Of a stretch of DNA of 7,165 bases, positions 5,966 to 7,165 are shown in pieces. The stretch's first letter is position 1, and each line of letters starts with the position of its first letter. This DNA comes from Gammaproteobacteria bacterium (lineage in GTDB: Bacteria; Pseudomonadota; Gammaproteobacteria; Thiohalobacterales; Thiohalobacteraceae). The notes under the pieces were generated by a model. The model was not told the origin of the DNA and did no database searches. It was given only the letters and a program-made list of their open reading frames with translations. The position numbers were made by a program, and so were the translations under genes. The stretch lies in NCBI GenBank assembly GCA_016214925.1, contig JACRMO010000275.1:1-7165 (forward strand). The letters are read 5' to 3'.

Positions 5966-6006
5966 TGAAACGGGGACAGATCTGAAATCTGTCCCCGCAC
6001 GTTTCA
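5966..6006. repeat. GGGGACAG-type palindrome (REP/RAYT-associated element)
   Basis: The core arms 5971-5981 and 5987-5997 are a perfect 11-base inverted repeat (CGGGGACAGAT / ATCTGTCCCCG) with loop CTGAA. Outer bases TGAAA-C (5966-5971) and GTTTCA (6001-6006) can pair further with a three-base bulge (5998-6000). GGGGACAG...CTGTCCCC palindromes are, from memory, common in proteobacterial genomes as REP elements mobilised by RAYT transposases. Its plus-strand reading in the frame of the neighbouring protein would give TGTDLKSVP, a known artefact of this repeat. No RAYT gene is present in the window. The element sits at a convergent junction and overlaps the 3' end of the NTF2-like gene. No T run follows, so it is not a textbook terminator. 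Confidence 0.7.
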
Positions 6007-6381
6007 CCCTTCCCGCTCCGGGAACATCTGGCTGTATTCGGTTGCGTCGAAGAAGGCCTCGATCGAGACGATCTTGCCGTTTTCGACAATGACCCACAGC
6101 ACCACCCGGGTGATATCGACGATGTTGATGCGGATGCGGAAATCGAGGATGGCGCAGATCTCGTTGCCGTCGACGAACAGTCTGCGCACATCGATGCCGT
6201 CGAGGATCTGGCCGATGCGGCTGATGTCCATTACGAATTCGGTGGCGTCGGTGTGCGTGGCAACCGGGCCGCGGTAATAGAACGTAGCGTCGGACAAGGT
6301 GGCGCGCATGCGATCGAAATCGCGCGCGGCGAAGGCGTCGAGGTAGGCGTTGAAAACCGCTGTGGGTGTCTGTTCGGTCAT
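6004..6381 (-). CDS. SnoaL/NTF2-like family protein, function unknown
   Basis: A 125-residue protein matching the small NTF2/SnoaL alpha+beta-barrel fold: an N-terminal helix TAVFNAYLDAFAARDFDRM (7-25), then strands with the usual "act of the dose" pattern (LSDATFYYRGP, 29-39) and a C-terminal strand pair VVLWVIVENGKIVSIEAFFD (93-112). The fold supports small-molecule binding or isomerase/hydratase-type chemistry, but no specific active-site residues are recognisable, so no reaction is assigned. No signal peptide is seen. ATG 6381 follows the mutarotase stop by 5 nt, implying one transcript with it. A start at the upstream in-frame codon at 6429 would overlap the mutarotase and is rejected. 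Its stop lies inside the 5966-6006 palindrome. The ribosome-binding site is weak. Confidence 0.75.
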   Translation of the reverse strand: MTEQTPTAVFNAYLDAFAARDFDRMRATLSDATFYYRGPVATHTDATEFVMDISRIGQILDGIDVRRLFVDGNEICAILDFRIRINIVDITRVVLWVIVENGKIVSIEAFFDATEYSQMFPEREG

Positions 6382-6386
6382 GGCAC

Positions 6387-7165
6387 TCAATCCGCGCCGC
6401 CCAGCGCCTCGACCGAATAGCGCACCCACAGGTGATGCTCGGCGCCCGGCGCGATATTCACCACGTCGGTATCGGCGTTGGTGCTCTCCACGCAGAGCAT
6501 ATTCAGATAGCCGTTATCGCCCAGGTCGCCCATCTTCTCGGCCTTTTCGATCCAGGGATTCCACACCACGCTGGAGGCGCTGCCCTGCTTGGCGATGCGG
6601 ATGCGGCGCCCGAGCACCGGGTCGTCGATCACGCAATCGCCGCTGGACTCCAGATAGATGCGGTCGACCTCACCGGCGATGCTCACCGGGCCGCTCTGCT
6701 GTTTGCGCGCGCCACCGTCGACCTTGTCGATATACGGACAACCGTCCAGACCGTGCACCTTCGCCTGGCGCACGTCGCCGACTTCAAAATACGTATGCAG
6801 TGCATCGCCGACGGTGATCGCGCTCGTGCTTGTGTTGCGCGTGACCAGATCGATCTCCAGCGTCGGGCCGATGAGCATATGAATCTCCAGCTCGGATGCC
6901 TGCGGCCACTGCGCGCGCGTGACGTCGCTCTGCACAATGCGGAACACCAGACGCGTGGCGCCGTTACCAAGCTTCTGCGTGTCGATCACCGCCCACGGCA
7001 CGGTGCGCGCGAAGCCGTGGCCGGGAAACTTCGCCTCGCTCGCGTGCGGACCGAACCAGGGCCAGCAGATGGGCACACCGCCGCGTATGGATTTTCCCGG
7101 CGCGAGCTTGGCATCCTTGGACAACCAGATCACCGGCCATTCGCCTTTAGGCGCCCAGGTCATCA
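6387..7165 (-). CDS. D-hexose-6-phosphate mutarotase (YeaD family), 5'-truncated by window edge
   Basis: Aldose-1-epimerase superfamily enzyme that interconverts the alpha and beta anomers of glucose-6-phosphate-type hexose phosphates. It aligns with E. coli YeaD over its whole visible length. Counting from the Met at 7163: IRGGVPICWPWFGPH (26-40), HGFAR (49-53), DALHTYFEVGD with catalytic-type H123, DR (168-169, phosphate-binding region), and MLCVESTNA with E226. The family's His and Glu act as general acid/base. The Met at 7163 (MTWAPKGE) corresponds to an internal residue of YeaD (LLSWKPAGE), and the preceding bases TG leave the frame open, so the true N-terminus (about 40 residues) lies beyond the window. 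It heads a small operon with the NTF2-like gene 5 nt downstream. Confidence 0.9.
   Translation of the reverse strand, partial: MTWAPKGEWPVIWLSKDAKLAPGKSIRGGVPICWPWFGPHASEAKFPGHGFARTVPWAVIDTQKLGNGATRLVFRIVQSDVTRAQWPQASELEIHMLIGPTLEIDLVTRNTSTSAITVGDALHTYFEVGDVRQAKVHGLDGCPYIDKVDGGARKQQSGPVSIAGEVDRIYLESSGDCVIDDPVLGRRIRIAKQGSASSVVWNPWIEKAEKMGDLGDNGYLNMLCVESTNADTDVVNIAPGAEHHLWVRYSVEALGGAD

Noticed and set aside
5862..6092. Plus-strand ORF continuing past the SmrA-type gene into TGTDLKSVP
   Set aside because: It is an out-of-frame shadow running through the GGGGACAG palindrome. That peptide is a translation artefact of the repeat.
6382..6429. Upstream start for the NTF2-like gene giving 141 residues
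   Set aside because: The added residues are arginine/glycine-rich, not family-like, and overlap the mutarotase C-terminus. ATG 6381 matches the domain start.

Overview
The window is ordinary chromosomal DNA from a GC-rich gammaproteobacterium. The main evidence is the cluster surE-pcm-nlpD-rpoS on the minus strand (5246 down to 1917), a hallmark gammaproteobacterial stress/stationary-phase locus. Several residues match the Pseudomonas forms better than the E. coli forms (for example the Pcm segment MTSQRTRDRL). With the SmrA-type gene next to surE and the GGGGACAG-type palindrome, this suggests a Pseudomonas-like or Chromatiales/sulfur-oxidiser-like lineage. The lineage is inference, because there is no rRNA here.

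Layout. 1-1200 (-): alanine/glutamate-pyruvate transaminase AlaC, running off the left edge only a few residues before its expected C-terminus. 1201-1453: divergent intergenic region with one clear dyad. 1454-1825 (+): a 123-aa Mth938-domain protein of unknown bacterial function. 1826-1916: convergent gap filled by a large inverted repeat (21-bp arms, one mismatch). 1917-2909 (-): rpoS. 3000-3755 (-): nlpD, a compact lipoprotein with LysM and degenerate LytM domains, possibly carrying an internal rpoS promoter. 3838-4494 (-): pcm. 4500-5246 (-): surE. 5247-5379: divergent promoter region. 5380-5961 (+): SmrA-type Smr-domain nuclease. 5966-6006: a REP/RAYT-type palindrome between convergent genes. 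6004-6381 (-): a SnoaL/NTF2-like protein. 6387-7165 (-): D-hexose-6-phosphate mutarotase, cut at its N-terminus by the right edge.

How the genes fit together. SurE (nucleotidase), Pcm (repair of isoaspartyl-damaged protein), NlpD (activator of cell-wall amidase for daughter-cell separation) and RpoS (general stress sigma factor) form one minus-strand transcription unit. The surE/pcm gap is 5 nt, and rpoS is probably also read from a promoter inside nlpD, as in E. coli and Pseudomonas. The mutarotase and the NTF2-like gene are separated by 5 nt and form a second minus-strand unit. The two plus-strand genes each stand alone and converge on a minus-strand gene, with a palindromic repeat at each convergent junction.

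I see no CRISPR array, transposase, prophage gene, tRNA or rRNA, and no sign of a new multi-gene system. The best leads are the two palindromic intergenic elements, the extra degeneration of the NlpD peptidase domain, the TTG start of alaC, and the little-studied Mth938 and NTF2-like genes. No stretch longer than about 255 bases lacks a gene.
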